Part shown: piece by piece, positions 1 to 7,438 of the stretch
Layout: each line of letters starts with the position of its first letter
How positions within the stretch are numbered: position 1 is the stretch's first letter
Assembly (NCBI GenBank): GCA_022709695.1
Contig: JAKLII010000002.1
Coordinates: forward strand, 26,955-90,954
Reading direction: 5' to 3'
Origin: Bacteroidota bacterium
GTDB lineage: Bacteria; Bacteroidota; Bacteroidia; Bacteroidales; SKPS01
DNA length: 64,000 bases
The notes under the pieces: model-generated
The model's input: only the letters and a program-made list of their open reading frames with translations
The model's database searches: none
Told to the model about the DNA's origin: nothing
Program-made: the position numbers and the translations under genes

Positions 1-43
1 GGATGCAGGGTTATACGGTTCTGAAGCGGTAGAAAGAGGGATA
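1..43. other. left window edge, no gene assigned
   Basis: A short frame open from the edge (reading from base 3) ends at a TAG at 32-34 and could be the last codons of a gene that lies outside the window. It is too short to identify, so no product is claimed. Confidence 0.3.
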
Positions 44-73
44 AGAAGTTAGAAGTTAGGAGTTAGAAGTTAG
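44..73. repeat. AGAAGTTAG short tandem repeat
   Basis: Four imperfect units of AGAAGTTAG/GAGTTAG follow one another in non-coding DNA. No function is apparent; similar low-complexity intergenic tails occur elsewhere in this window. Confidence 0.7.
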
Positions 74-96
74 TAAGGGGGACTGACGACTGCTGA

Positions 97-160
97 TTTA
101 ACCACGGAGGCACAGAGGAGCACTAAGGTTTTTTCTCCGTGTTTCTTTATGGTGAAGAGG
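97..160. repeat. CACGGAG-type interspersed element, empty copy
   Basis: The left arm reads ACCACGGAGGCACAGAGG. The right arm reads CTCCGTGTTTCTTTATGG, the imperfect reverse complement of the ACCA..CACGGAG pattern. The arms are separated only by a few bases (TTTTTT). The same family borders the GxxExxY gene at 5.4-5.8 kb, so this may be a copy without a gene. Confidence 0.6.
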
Positions 161-220
161 ATCAGGTATCTGAGAAATTATCCTGAGTTTATTCATTCAC
201 TATGAAAGATAATAGTGTAT

Positions 221-254
221 TTTGTCATTACTGATGAATATTTTGTATCTTTGT
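221..254 (+). promoter_or_regulatory. Bacteroidota-type promoter of the first ATPase gene
   Basis: A TTTG at 221-224 and a TAtcTTTG at 247-254 are separated by 22 bases, which matches the -33/-7 pattern of the Bacteroidota primary sigma factor. Transcription would start around 258-262, only about 10 bases before the ATG at 271. This argues against the in-frame GTG at 253 as a start. Confidence 0.6.
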
Positions 255-270
255 GAAAATTTCACCACAC

Positions 271-1515
271 ATGAAAGCCATTCTGAAACAGGTAATCTAT
301 GACCAGCGGCAGATCACGTATTCCGCCACGATTCCGAGGGTATTACCACAGCATCTCACTAATGCCCCGGAGGTAATGATTATATCGGGAGTCAGAAGGT
401 GTGGTAAATCCGTACTTCTGCATCAGATCAGGCAGCATCAGAAAGAGCAGGACTATTTCCTCAATTTCGATGATGACCGGTTAGCACGCTTCAGGGTTGA
501 AAATTTCCAGGATCTGTATGAGGTATTCATTGAGCTTTTTGACGAACAGAAGACCTTCTACTTCGATGAAATACAGAATATTGAAGGTTGGGAGTTGTTC
601 GTGCGAAGGCTGCACGATAAAAACTGCAAGGTGTTTATAACCGGATCCAATGCCAATATGCTGAGCCGGGAACTGGGTACCCATTTAACCGGAAGGTATC
701 TTTCGCATAAGCTGTTTCCCTTCTCATTTCATGAATACCTGCAGCTCACTGAAAATGGAGATGCCGGAAAGGATTTAATCTCGACTACAGGGATTGCCAT
801 ACTGACCCGCTTGTTCAATCAGTATATGGAGGAAGGTGGATTTCCCCAGTTTGTGCTAACCCATAATCATGAATTTTTTAAATCGTTATATGAGAGCATT
901 TTATATAAAGATGTTCTGGTTCGGAACCGACTAACCAATGAGAAGGAGATGGTGGAACTGGTGTATTATCTGGCCAGTAACACAGCAACTTTATCATCCT
1001 ATAGCTCACTGGCCAGAACCATAGGGGTAAAACACCCCCTGACTGTTAAGAATTACCTGGGTTTTCTGGAAAACACCTATATGTTATTTCAAGTACCGAT
1101 GTTTGAGTATTCCGTAAGAAAACAAATGGCCAATGCCCGAAAAACCTACTTCATCGATCATGCCCTTGTGCAGAAAATAGGTTTCAGCTTTTCCGGAAAT
1201 TCCGGCAGGTTGCTGGAGAATCTTGTTTTCGTTGAATTAAAACGCAGGGGGTATGAAGTGTTTTACCATTCCGGCAGAGGGGAGTGTGACTTTTTGCTTC
1301 GAAGGGATGGTCGTATTGTGCAGGCAATTCAAGTTTGCCTCACCCTCACCGACTCGACTCAGAAAAGGGAAATTTCAGGTCTGATGGAGGCTATGGAGCT
1401 GCACAGCCTGAGACAGGGTTTGTTGCTAACTTCACATCAGGAAGAGCAAATGGTAATAAAAGACAAGGAGATTCATGTGATCCCTGTATGGAAATGGCTG
1501 CTGGGCATGACGTAG
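271..1515 (+). CDS. AAA ATPase with DUF4143 C-terminal domain
   Basis: This 414-residue protein belongs to the AAA_14/DUF4143 family, ATPases of unknown cellular role that are common in Bacteroidota and archaea. A Walker A motif GVRRCGKS is at residues 40-47, Walker B FYFDEIQ around 96-102 and a sensor-like FITGSNA around 123-129. The C-terminal part ends in a region with GRGECDFLL, which resembles the nuclease-like fold of DUF4143. The ATG at 271 is preferred over the GTG at 253 because the promoter -7 element covers 247-254. The next gene encodes a paralog of the same architecture with its own promoter, so they are two independent units. Its substrate cannot be inferred. Confidence 0.85.
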   Translation: MKAILKQVIYDQRQITYSATIPRVLPQHLTNAPEVMIISGVRRCGKSVLLHQIRQHQKEQDYFLNFDDDRLARFRVENFQDLYEVFIELFDEQKTFYFDEIQNIEGWELFVRRLHDKNCKVFITGSNANMLSRELGTHLTGRYLSHKLFPFSFHEYLQLTENGDAGKDLISTTGIAILTRLFNQYMEEGGFPQFVLTHNHEFFKSLYESILYKDVLVRNRLTNEKEMVELVYYLASNTATLSSYSSLARTIGVKHPLTVKNYLGFLENTYMLFQVPMFEYSVRKQMANARKTYFIDHALVQKIGFSFSGNSGRLLENLVFVELKRRGYEVFYHSGRGECDFLLRRDGRIVQAIQVCLTLTDSTQKREISGLMEAMELHSLRQGLLLTSHQEEQMVIKDKEIHVIPVWKWLLGMT

Positions 1516-1625
1516 CATTGATGTTTATTCTCCTTGATCCTATGTGCCCTTTGTGGTGAAAATGGCTGGTAATATCACAAATCTCTGCCAATTTTTATCT
1601 TAATTTACTAATCTTTCACTATTTT

Positions 1626-1658
1626 TTTGGTAATTTAAACATAATATTTGTACATTTG
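1626..1658 (+). promoter_or_regulatory. Bacteroidota-type promoter of the second ATPase gene
   Basis: TTTG at 1626-1629 and TAcaTTTG at 1651-1658 are spaced by 21 bases. The ATG at 1663 lies 5 bases after the -7 element, so the transcript would be essentially leaderless or start inside the first codons. Confidence 0.55.
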
Positions 1659-1662
1659 CCAC

Positions 1663-2952
1663 ATGAAACAGCTTATCAAAGATATCATTCTTGAGAACCA
1701 GCACATGGTATTCCCTGAGATGGTTGACCGGGAAACGGAGATCCCACTGGATCTGAAGGTGATTGTAAGCCTGGTGGGGCCCAGGCGCAGCGGCAAATCA
1801 TGGCTGTTGTACCGTGCCATCAGGCAGTTGAAAGCGCGTGGAATGCCCGTATCGCATATTCTCTTCCTCAACTTCGAAGACGAGCGGCTGCCTTTACAGT
1901 CGGGGGATCTGGATCTGATCATTCAGTCTTACAATGAATTGTTTCCCGATATCCGGATGGAGGATGTGTGGATTTTCTTTGATGAGATCCAGAACGTACC
2001 GGGATGGGAGCTGTTTGTGCGGAGGCTCTTTGATACCCGGTCAAGACATCTTTTCATCACTGGTTCCAACGCCAGGCTACTCTCCACAGAGATCGCCACA
2101 GCGCTTCGCGGGCGAACCATCACCCTTACGGTTTACCCCTTTTCGTATGGGGAATATCTCAACGCTTTGGGCGTATCAACCTCTGCAAAAACACAAAAAG
2201 CCCGCAGCACACTGATCCATTATACTGCTCAGTTTATGTATCACGGCGGTTTTCCTGAAACCATTGGCATAGATGACCATTACAGGATCAGGATTCTGCA
2301 GGAATACTTTAATGTGATGATTTTCAGAGATATTGTTGAGAGGTACCAGGTAACCAACATCGACACGCTTCGGTTCTTTATCCGTAAAATCTTCGCAGGG
2401 GTCAGCAAACCCTTCTCAGTGAACAAAGCCTACAACGATTTGAAATCGATGGGTTACAAGATCAGCAACAAATATTTGTATGAATACCTCAGGTACTGCA
2501 ACGATGTCTTCCTTTGCCAATCCGTTTCCGGGTACAATCATTCAGAGATCAAACAAGCCAAAAGTGAGAAGAAGGCCTACATCATCGACAGCGGACTTCT
2601 TGGGGCGATTCAGTTCTCCGTATCAAAAGATCACGGCAAGCTGTTTGAAAACATGGTATATATGGAGCTCTTGAAACAGGCATACACCCCCATGTACTTT
2701 AAAGGCAGATATGAGTGTGATTTTATGGTTGGAGGTGTTGTCGGGATGCAGGCACTCCAGGCCACCTGGTCGATGACCGATGGAACAACGCGGGATCGGG
2801 AATTCCGGGGACTCAAAGAGGCTTGCGATTATCTGGGTATATCACATGGGATCATCATCACCCCGGATCTGCGCGAAACAATTCAATATCAAGGCTTAAC
2901 CATTGAGGTGTTTCCGTTTTACGAGCTGGCATTGAAGGGGCTGGAGGTCTGA
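1663..2952 (+). CDS. AAA ATPase with DUF4143 C-terminal domain, second paralog
   Basis: This is a 429-residue ATPase of the same AAA_14/DUF4143 architecture as its upstream neighbour, but clearly divergent in sequence. Walker A is GPRRSGKS at residues 39-46, Walker B is IFFDEIQ, and the sensor segment LFITGSNA follows. The C-terminal half carries KGRYECDFMV, equivalent to GRGECDFLL of the neighbour. The ATG at 1663 is chosen; a TTG 15 bases upstream lies next to the -7 box. Two unrelated-looking paralogs side by side suggest an old tandem acquisition. The role is unknown. Confidence 0.85.
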   Translation: MKQLIKDIILENQHMVFPEMVDRETEIPLDLKVIVSLVGPRRSGKSWLLYRAIRQLKARGMPVSHILFLNFEDERLPLQSGDLDLIIQSYNELFPDIRMEDVWIFFDEIQNVPGWELFVRRLFDTRSRHLFITGSNARLLSTEIATALRGRTITLTVYPFSYGEYLNALGVSTSAKTQKARSTLIHYTAQFMYHGGFPETIGIDDHYRIRILQEYFNVMIFRDIVERYQVTNIDTLRFFIRKIFAGVSKPFSVNKAYNDLKSMGYKISNKYLYEYLRYCNDVFLCQSVSGYNHSEIKQAKSEKKAYIIDSGLLGAIQFSVSKDHGKLFENMVYMELLKQAYTPMYFKGRYECDFMVGGVVGMQALQATWSMTDGTTRDREFRGLKEACDYLGISHGIIITPDLRETIQYQGLTIEVFPFYELALKGLEV

Positions 2953-2983
2953 TAGCCGTTAGCTGTTGGTCCTTGGTTTTTTT

Positions 2984-2991
2984 TACCTTTG
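2984..2991 (+). promoter_or_regulatory. candidate -7 element TAccTTTG before the GT2 gene
   Basis: TAccTTTG lies 67 bases upstream of the GT2 start. No well-spaced -33 TTTG is visible, so this is a partial match only. Confidence 0.35.
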
Positions 2992-3010
2992 GAGCTGATT
3001 CATCCGCAAA

Positions 3011-3050
3011 AACAAAAAACTAAAAGCCAATAGCCAAAAGCTAAAAGCCA
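3011..3050. repeat. AAAAGCC/AATAGCC short repeat
   Basis: Imperfect repeats of CTAAAAGCC and CAATAGCC fill the leader of the following gene. It is low-complexity intergenic sequence without an evident role. Confidence 0.6.
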
Positions 3051-3057
3051 TAAAATC

Positions 3058-3996
3058 ATGCCCCCGGTTTTAAGCATCATGATGCCGGTATACAACGGTG
3101 CCCGCTACCTCAGGCCGGCGGTGGAAAGCCTGTTGCACCAGACTTTCACCGATTTTGAGCTGATTGTGGTGGATGACGGTTCCACCGACAACAGCATGGA
3201 GATCGTAGCGTCGTTCAGTGATCCAAGGATCAGGATCCTGAGGAACGGCGACAACCGGGGCATCGTGTACAGCCGTAACCGGGCCCTGGCTGAGGCGCGC
3301 GGGCGGTACCTCGCATCGTTCGACGCTGATGACATCGCCCATCCCCGCAAGTTTGAGCGCCAGATCAGGTTTCTGGAGGAGCATCCGGACTTCGGCATGG
3401 TGGGGTGCCGGGTGTACCATATCGATGCTGTGGGGGCGAGGCTGAAGAGCAGGTGGCGCCTGGGGGCAGGTGCTGCGATGATACCTGCGCTGCAGCTCTT
3501 CAGGGCCTATTTTATCCAGTCGGCCGTAGTGTACCGGCGTGAGGCCCTGCCGGAAGGGGGGTATGCCGAAGGGTTCGATATCGGGGAGGATTACAGGATG
3601 TATTATGATGTATCACAACGGTATAGAGCGATGAACCTGCCGGAATACCTGCTGTACTACCGGATCCATGATGAGAGCATTCAGCACAGGCGGCCTGATA
3701 TGCTGGAGGCCTGTGAAACAAAACTTTACCAGTATATCTACACCCCGCTTCAGATCGACATCACCCATGAACGATTCAGGGTATTACAACACCTGAAGCA
3801 CCGTAAACCGATGGGCTTGCAGCAATACCATGAAACCGGGGCATTCCTCCGGCTGATCCTCCGGCAAAACCGAATACATAGGATCTATCCGCAGAAGATC
3901 CTGTGGAAGGTGGTATTGAACCGCAGGGTGAAAGCCCTGTACAAGCTTTTATTGAGCTTTTTTCTTCCCCTTGACGATAAGGCCCACCAGGATTAG
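3058..3996 (+). CDS. family 2 glycosyltransferase
   Basis: This 312-residue enzyme has a GT-A fold N-terminal domain and transfers a sugar from a nucleotide donor, probably during surface polysaccharide assembly at the inner face of the cytoplasmic membrane. The nucleotide-binding DDGSTD is at residues 39-44 and the metal-binding DADD at 89-92. A second acidic motif, GEDYRMYYD, lies where the catalytic base of the family is expected. There is no membrane segment. Its 3' end overlaps a small minus-strand membrane protein gene by 48 bases. Two further polysaccharide genes follow within 3 kb. The acceptor and donor sugars cannot be told. Confidence 0.88.
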   Translation: MPPVLSIMMPVYNGARYLRPAVESLLHQTFTDFELIVVDDGSTDNSMEIVASFSDPRIRILRNGDNRGIVYSRNRALAEARGRYLASFDADDIAHPRKFERQIRFLEEHPDFGMVGCRVYHIDAVGARLKSRWRLGAGAAMIPALQLFRAYFIQSAVVYRREALPEGGYAEGFDIGEDYRMYYDVSQRYRAMNLPEYLLYYRIHDESIQHRRPDMLEACETKLYQYIYTPLQIDITHERFRVLQHLKHRKPMGLQQYHETGAFLRLILRQNRIHRIYPQKILWKVVLNRRVKALYKLLLSFFLPLDDKAHQD

Positions 3997-4128
3997 CACG
4001 GCCCCCACCACCAGGCCGGCGATCTGCACCAATCCGAAACCTTCTTTGGTATTGAGGCCGAACTGATCGAGAAAAACCGATCCCACCACAACGATGACAC
4101 CCGCCAGGATAAACCAGAATTTTTTCAT
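3949..4128 (-). CDS. small two-helix membrane protein
   Basis: This 59-residue protein starts MKKFWFILAGVIVVVGSVF and has two hydrophobic helices (about 4-20 and 33-51) with a basic C-terminal tail KGKKKAQ. The start is set by a GGAGGATCAT Shine-Dalgarno-like sequence just upstream of ATG at 4128, and a good promoter lies at 4157-4185. A longer frame to 4167 would begin inside the promoter. The last 48 bases are antisense to the GT2 gene end. The function is not recognised. Confidence 0.7.
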   Translation of the reverse strand: MKKFWFILAGVIVVVGSVFLDQFGLNTKEGFGLVQIAGLVVGAVLILVGLIVKGKKKAQ

Positions 4129-4156
4129 AGGATGATCCTCCGTAATTAATTTAACC

Positions 4157-4185
4157 CAAAGATACACATTTTTCCATCCGGCAAA
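4157..4185 (-). promoter_or_regulatory. promoter of the small membrane protein gene
   Basis: On the minus strand a TTTG (4182-4185) and TAtcTTTG (4157-4164) are separated by 17 bases. The predicted start of transcription is about 20-25 bases upstream of the ATG at 4128. Confidence 0.5.
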
Positions 4186-4227
4186 TTTTACCTATGTTTA
4201 CGCGACGAAACCGGGGTTATTGCATGC

Positions 4228-4251
4228 AGGGTCAATGCATGCATTGACCCT
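4228..4251. repeat. 24-bp perfect palindrome upstream of the DUF1972 gene
   Basis: The two 12-base arms AGGGTCAATGCA and TGCATTGACCCT join without a spacer to form a perfect palindrome. It lies 14 bases before the ATG at 4266, and TGCATGCAGGG is also repeated just before it. It may be a dispersed palindromic repeat or a regulator site; the sequence alone does not decide. Confidence 0.75.
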
Positions 4252-4265
4252 ACATTCATATTCGC

Positions 4266-5345
4266 ATGAAAATCGGCATTCTGGGATCGCGCGGCATTCC
4301 GAACGCCTATGGCGGCTTCGAGCAATTTGCCGAATACCTGTCGATAGGGCTGGTGGAACGGGGAATGGAGGTGTGGGTGTACTGTTCCCATACCCATCCC
4401 TACCGGTTGCCCGAATACCGGGGGGTGCACCTGATCCACTGCAAAGACCCTGAAGAGCTGATGGGCACCGCAGGGCAGTTTCTGTATGATCTCCACTGCA
4501 TCCTCGACAGCCGGAAGCGCGGTTTTGACGTGATCCTGCAGCTGGGCTACACCAGCAGCAGCATCTGGCACCGTTTGCTGCCCCGTAAAGCGTGCATTAT
4601 CACCAACATGGACGGCCTGGAGTGGAAGCGGAGCAAGTACAGCCCCGGGGTGCGGAGGTTCCTGCGGTATGCCGAGAAACTGGCAGTGAAGAGCAGCGAC
4701 AGGCTGGTGGCCGACTCCGAAGCCATTGCGGAGTATCTGTCCGGAACCTACGGAGTAGCCTCCACCTTTATCCCCTACGGCGCCGACATCCCGGAGATGC
4801 CCTCCGCAGAGGGGCTCAGGGATTGGGGCATTGAGTCCGGCAGGTATTATCTGCTCATCGCCAGGATGCAGCCCGACAACCACGTAGAGGAGGTGATCTG
4901 CGGGGTGCTTGGAAGCGGTACCCCCTACCCTTTGCTGGTGGTGGGCAACACCGGGAACCGGTATGCGCACTACCTGCAGCAGAAGTACCCTGATCCGCGG
5001 ATCCGCTTCACCGGGGGGATCTATGACCCTGATGTGCTGAATGTGCTGCGTGCCCATTGCCTCCTCTATTTCCACGGCCATTCGGCCGGCGGCACCAACC
5101 CCTCACTGCTGGAGGCGATGGCGGCCTCTGCGCCTGTGTGCGCCCACGATAACCCGTTCAACCGTTCGGTGCTGGGGGAGGATGCGCTGTGGTTCACAGA
5201 TGCAGAAGATATCAGCAGATGTATTCAGGATTTGCCAGCTGAAATGTGGTGGAAGTCTGCTATATCGAATAATATCAACAAGATAAATACCAAATATACC
5301 TGGAATGGGGTGATTGATAAATACAGGGATTTGTTTTTGGGTTGA
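4266..5345 (+). CDS. DUF1972/GT4-type glycosyltransferase
   Basis: This 359-residue transferase opens with MKIGILGSRGIPNAYGGFEQ, typical of the DUF1972 N-terminal domain, followed by a GT-B fold C-terminal domain of the GT4 type. Visible elements are the GGIYDPDVLNVL segment and HGHSAGGTNPSLLEAMA, the donor-binding signature in which E of LLEAMA contacts the nucleotide sugar. The family makes capsule, lipopolysaccharide or exopolysaccharide side chains, often as rhamnosyl- or glucosyltransferase. It lies between a GT2 enzyme and a lipid-linked sugar transferase, consistent with a polysaccharide locus. No Shine-Dalgarno is visible. Confidence 0.85.
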   Translation: MKIGILGSRGIPNAYGGFEQFAEYLSIGLVERGMEVWVYCSHTHPYRLPEYRGVHLIHCKDPEELMGTAGQFLYDLHCILDSRKRGFDVILQLGYTSSSIWHRLLPRKACIITNMDGLEWKRSKYSPGVRRFLRYAEKLAVKSSDRLVADSEAIAEYLSGTYGVASTFIPYGADIPEMPSAEGLRDWGIESGRYYLLIARMQPDNHVEEVICGVLGSGTPYPLLVVGNTGNRYAHYLQQKYPDPRIRFTGGIYDPDVLNVLRAHCLLYFHGHSAGGTNPSLLEAMAASAPVCAHDNPFNRSVLGEDALWFTDAEDISRCIQDLPAEMWWKSAISNNINKINTKYTWNGVIDKYRDLFLG

Positions 5346-5349
5346 TTTT

Positions 5350-5383
5350 TTTACCACGGAGGCATGGAGGACACGGAGAACAC
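5350..5383. repeat. left arm of inverted repeat around the GxxExxY gene
   Basis: TTTACCACGGAGGCATGG followed by AGGACACGGAGAACAC matches the reverse complement of 5817-5850 at 31 of 34 positions. It lies directly downstream of the GxxExxY stop codon. Confidence 0.8.
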
Positions 5384-5391
5384 GGAGGATA

Positions 5392-5802
5392 TTAATTTTC
5401 AGGAAGTTTGGCGAATTGATCGGTTACCATTGAGACTATCTGGTTCCGGATTACCTCACAATGAAAATTAATCAAGAGCCCTTTCGCTCTGAGAGCCAAC
5501 TTCAGATATGAGAGCAGTTGGGCTTTGTACAATGGTATCATTGTATCTACAGCTTTAATTTCCACAATGATCTGGTCTTCAACCAATAGATCTAATTTCA
5601 AATTTTTCCCGAGCTTCCTGCCTTTGTATATAATGGGTAGAATGACCTGAGATTTAACCTCCAGGCCATTATTTCTGATTTCTTCAAGCAGGCATTCATG
5701 ATATACAGACTCCAGTAAACCCGGCCCAAGTTGCTTGTGCACTTCCATTGCAGCTCCAATAATTATAAATGAAATTTCATTGATCCTCTTTTTTGTCATC
5801 AT
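5392..5802 (-). CDS. GxxExxY protein (PDDEXK-like)
   Basis: This 136-residue protein contains GPGLLESVYHECL near residue 26, the GxxExxY signature, and a later IVEIKAVDTM around residue 83, which fits a PDDEXK-type nuclease core (lysine in EIK). The family is widespread, often next to dispersed repeats, and has no established function. The start at 5802 uses the first of two adjacent methionines; the second is equally possible. The gene is framed by 34-base inverted repeats of the CACGGAG family, which suggests that gene and repeats move as a unit. It interrupts the polysaccharide genes and is transcribed against them. Confidence 0.85.
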   Translation of the reverse strand: MMTKKRINEISFIIIGAAMEVHKQLGPGLLESVYHECLLEEIRNNGLEVKSQVILPIIYKGRKLGKNLKLDLLVEDQIIVEIKAVDTMIPLYKAQLLSYLKLALRAKGLLINFHCEVIRNQIVSMVTDQFAKLPEN

Positions 5803-5816
5803 CTGATTTCGTTTTT

Positions 5817-5850
5817 GTGTTCTCCGTGTTCTCTATGTCTCCGTGGTAAA
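5817..5850. repeat. right arm of inverted repeat around the GxxExxY gene
   Basis: Read on the minus strand this begins TTTACCACGGAGACATAG and ends AACACGGAGAACAC. Three G-to-A differences separate it from the arm at 5350-5383. It lies 14 bases upstream of the GxxExxY start. Confidence 0.8.
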
Positions 5851-5976
5851 ATAAAATCATTCCGGAAACCAATCACTTTCCCATAGGTCTATAGTTGATT
5901 GAAACAGAAAAAAAGGAGAGCCGGAAATCATCATCCCGGAAAAAATCGTAATATCGCCTCCGATTAAAAGCACAGC

Positions 5977-7368
5977 ATGCCTTACCGATATTCGCGCTAT
6001 ATTCCCCTCCTGTCCCTCGCCGGCGACTTTGTGCTGCTGAACCTGATGCTGGTCATCGGTTTCATCTGGCATAACGGCCTGGCCCACAGCACAGAACCAT
6101 ACCATTTTACCTTTTATCTGTACCTGAATTTGGTATGGGTTATCCTGGTATTTATCTTCCGGGCCCATACCGTAGACCGCAACATGCGCCCCAGGGTGTT
6201 TTTTATCACCTATGTTCAGATCATCATCTTCTTCTTTTTCTTCTTCCTGATGTTTTTCCAGGTGAGGGCATTTCAGTATTACCCGCGTGACTGGTGGAAA
6301 TACATTTTCCCGGCTTTTTTCCTGGTGCTGATCACATGGAAAATGCTGCTGTATTATGGATTTATGATTTACCGGAGGCTGGGTTACAACTACCGGAACG
6401 TGATCATCATCGGCAACGACCCCAATGCCAGAGCATTGCAGCATTATTTCATCTCCAATCCCTGGCACGGGCTGCGGTATCAGGGTTATTTTTCTGACAG
6501 GGAGATTGTGGACGATGAGAGCAGGGTCAGTTTTATCGGAACCCTTCCGGAACTTGATGCTCATCTGAAATCGCAGAGAATTGATGAGGTTTTCATTGCC
6601 TGGAGCAGCATCCCCCGCGCCCGGCTGAACGAGATTTTTGAGGTGCTGGACAACTATCCTGTGAAGGTGCGGGTGATTCCCGACCTGCAGGACTTCTCCT
6701 TCCGGAGCGCCGAGATCGTTAATTACGGCGATCTGCCTGTGATCCAGATCCATCCGGGCCCATTGAGCATCTGGTACAACCGTGTGGTGAAACGGGTATT
6801 CGATGTGGTGGTATCGCTCCTGGCGATCGTACTGGTGCTGTCGTGGCTTACCCCGATCCTGTGGATCGCTTCCCTGCTGGGTTCCCGCGAAGGGGTGTTT
6901 TTCAGGCAGCGGCGCACGGCTGCCGATGGCAGAGAGTTTACCTGCCTGAAATACAGAAGCATGCGAAGCAATCCGGAGGCTGATGAGAAAGCCGCCTCAA
7001 AGGATGACAAGCGGATTACCCCTGTGGGGAGGTTTCTCCGCAAAACCAGCCTGGATGAATTCCCGCAGTTCTTCAACGTGCTCAGGGGTGAGATGTCGGT
7101 GGTGGGGCCCAGGCCGCACATGTTGAAGCACACCGAAGAGTACCGCAGGCTCATCAAGCGGTTCATGCTGCGGCATACGGTTAAGCCCGGCATCACCGGG
7201 CTGGCACAGGTGAGGGGTTACCGCGGCGAGATCACCTGTGTTGAAGATATCGCCAAAAGGGTGGAATACGATGTGAAATACATCGAGAACTGGTCGTTCA
7301 ACCTCGATCTGCGGATCATCCTGCGTACCCTGCTGGTGCTGTTCAAAGGGCAGGAGAAGGCGTATTAG
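5977..7368 (+). CDS. undecaprenyl-phosphate sugar-1-phosphate transferase (WcaJ/PssY type)
   Basis: This 463-residue membrane enzyme transfers a hexose-1-phosphate from a nucleotide sugar to undecaprenyl phosphate and so begins a repeat unit of an exopolysaccharide. The N-terminal half has four to five membrane helices and then a CoA-binding-like domain (VIIIGNDPNARALQ). The C-terminal Bac_transf domain starts with KRVFDVVVSLLAIVLV near residue 270. It carries FRQRRTAADGREFTCLKYRS, DEFPQFFNVLRGEMSVVGPR and KPGITGLAQVRGY, the family's catalytic segments. It is the full length of the WcaJ group. Upstream are two glycosyltransferases; the GxxExxY unit separates them. The exact sugar (glucose is common) is inferred only. 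Confidence 0.87.
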   Translation: MPYRYSRYIPLLSLAGDFVLLNLMLVIGFIWHNGLAHSTEPYHFTFYLYLNLVWVILVFIFRAHTVDRNMRPRVFFITYVQIIIFFFFFFLMFFQVRAFQYYPRDWWKYIFPAFFLVLITWKMLLYYGFMIYRRLGYNYRNVIIIGNDPNARALQHYFISNPWHGLRYQGYFSDREIVDDESRVSFIGTLPELDAHLKSQRIDEVFIAWSSIPRARLNEIFEVLDNYPVKVRVIPDLQDFSFRSAEIVNYGDLPVIQIHPGPLSIWYNRVVKRVFDVVVSLLAIVLVLSWLTPILWIASLLGSREGVFFRQRRTAADGREFTCLKYRSMRSNPEADEKAASKDDKRITPVGRFLRKTSLDEFPQFFNVLRGEMSVVGPRPHMLKHTEEYRRLIKRFMLRHTVKPGITGLAQVRGYRGEITCVEDIAKRVEYDVKYIENWSFNLDLRIILRTLLVLFKGQEKAY

Positions 7369-7438
7369 AAATGTGCAAATGTGGAAATGTGCAAATGTGG
7401 AAATATGAGATAATTTTCACATTCTCACATTTTTCACA
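7369..7438. repeat. AAATGTGS repeat between convergent genes
   Basis: Tandem AAATGTGCAAATGTGG units are followed by CACATT units that can pair with them, so the 70-base gap between two converging genes could fold as a bidirectional terminator. A related stretch lies at 26392-26425. Confidence 0.6.

Noticed and set aside
1663..2952. Transposase or insertion sequence
   Set aside because: The motifs are Walker A/B of an AAA ATPase with DUF4143. No DDE or HUH motif and no terminal inverted repeats were found.
4188..5081. Long minus-strand frame of 297 codons
   Set aside because: It is antisense to the DUF1972 transferase, which has clear family motifs. The antisense product is low-complexity in character and has no start context.
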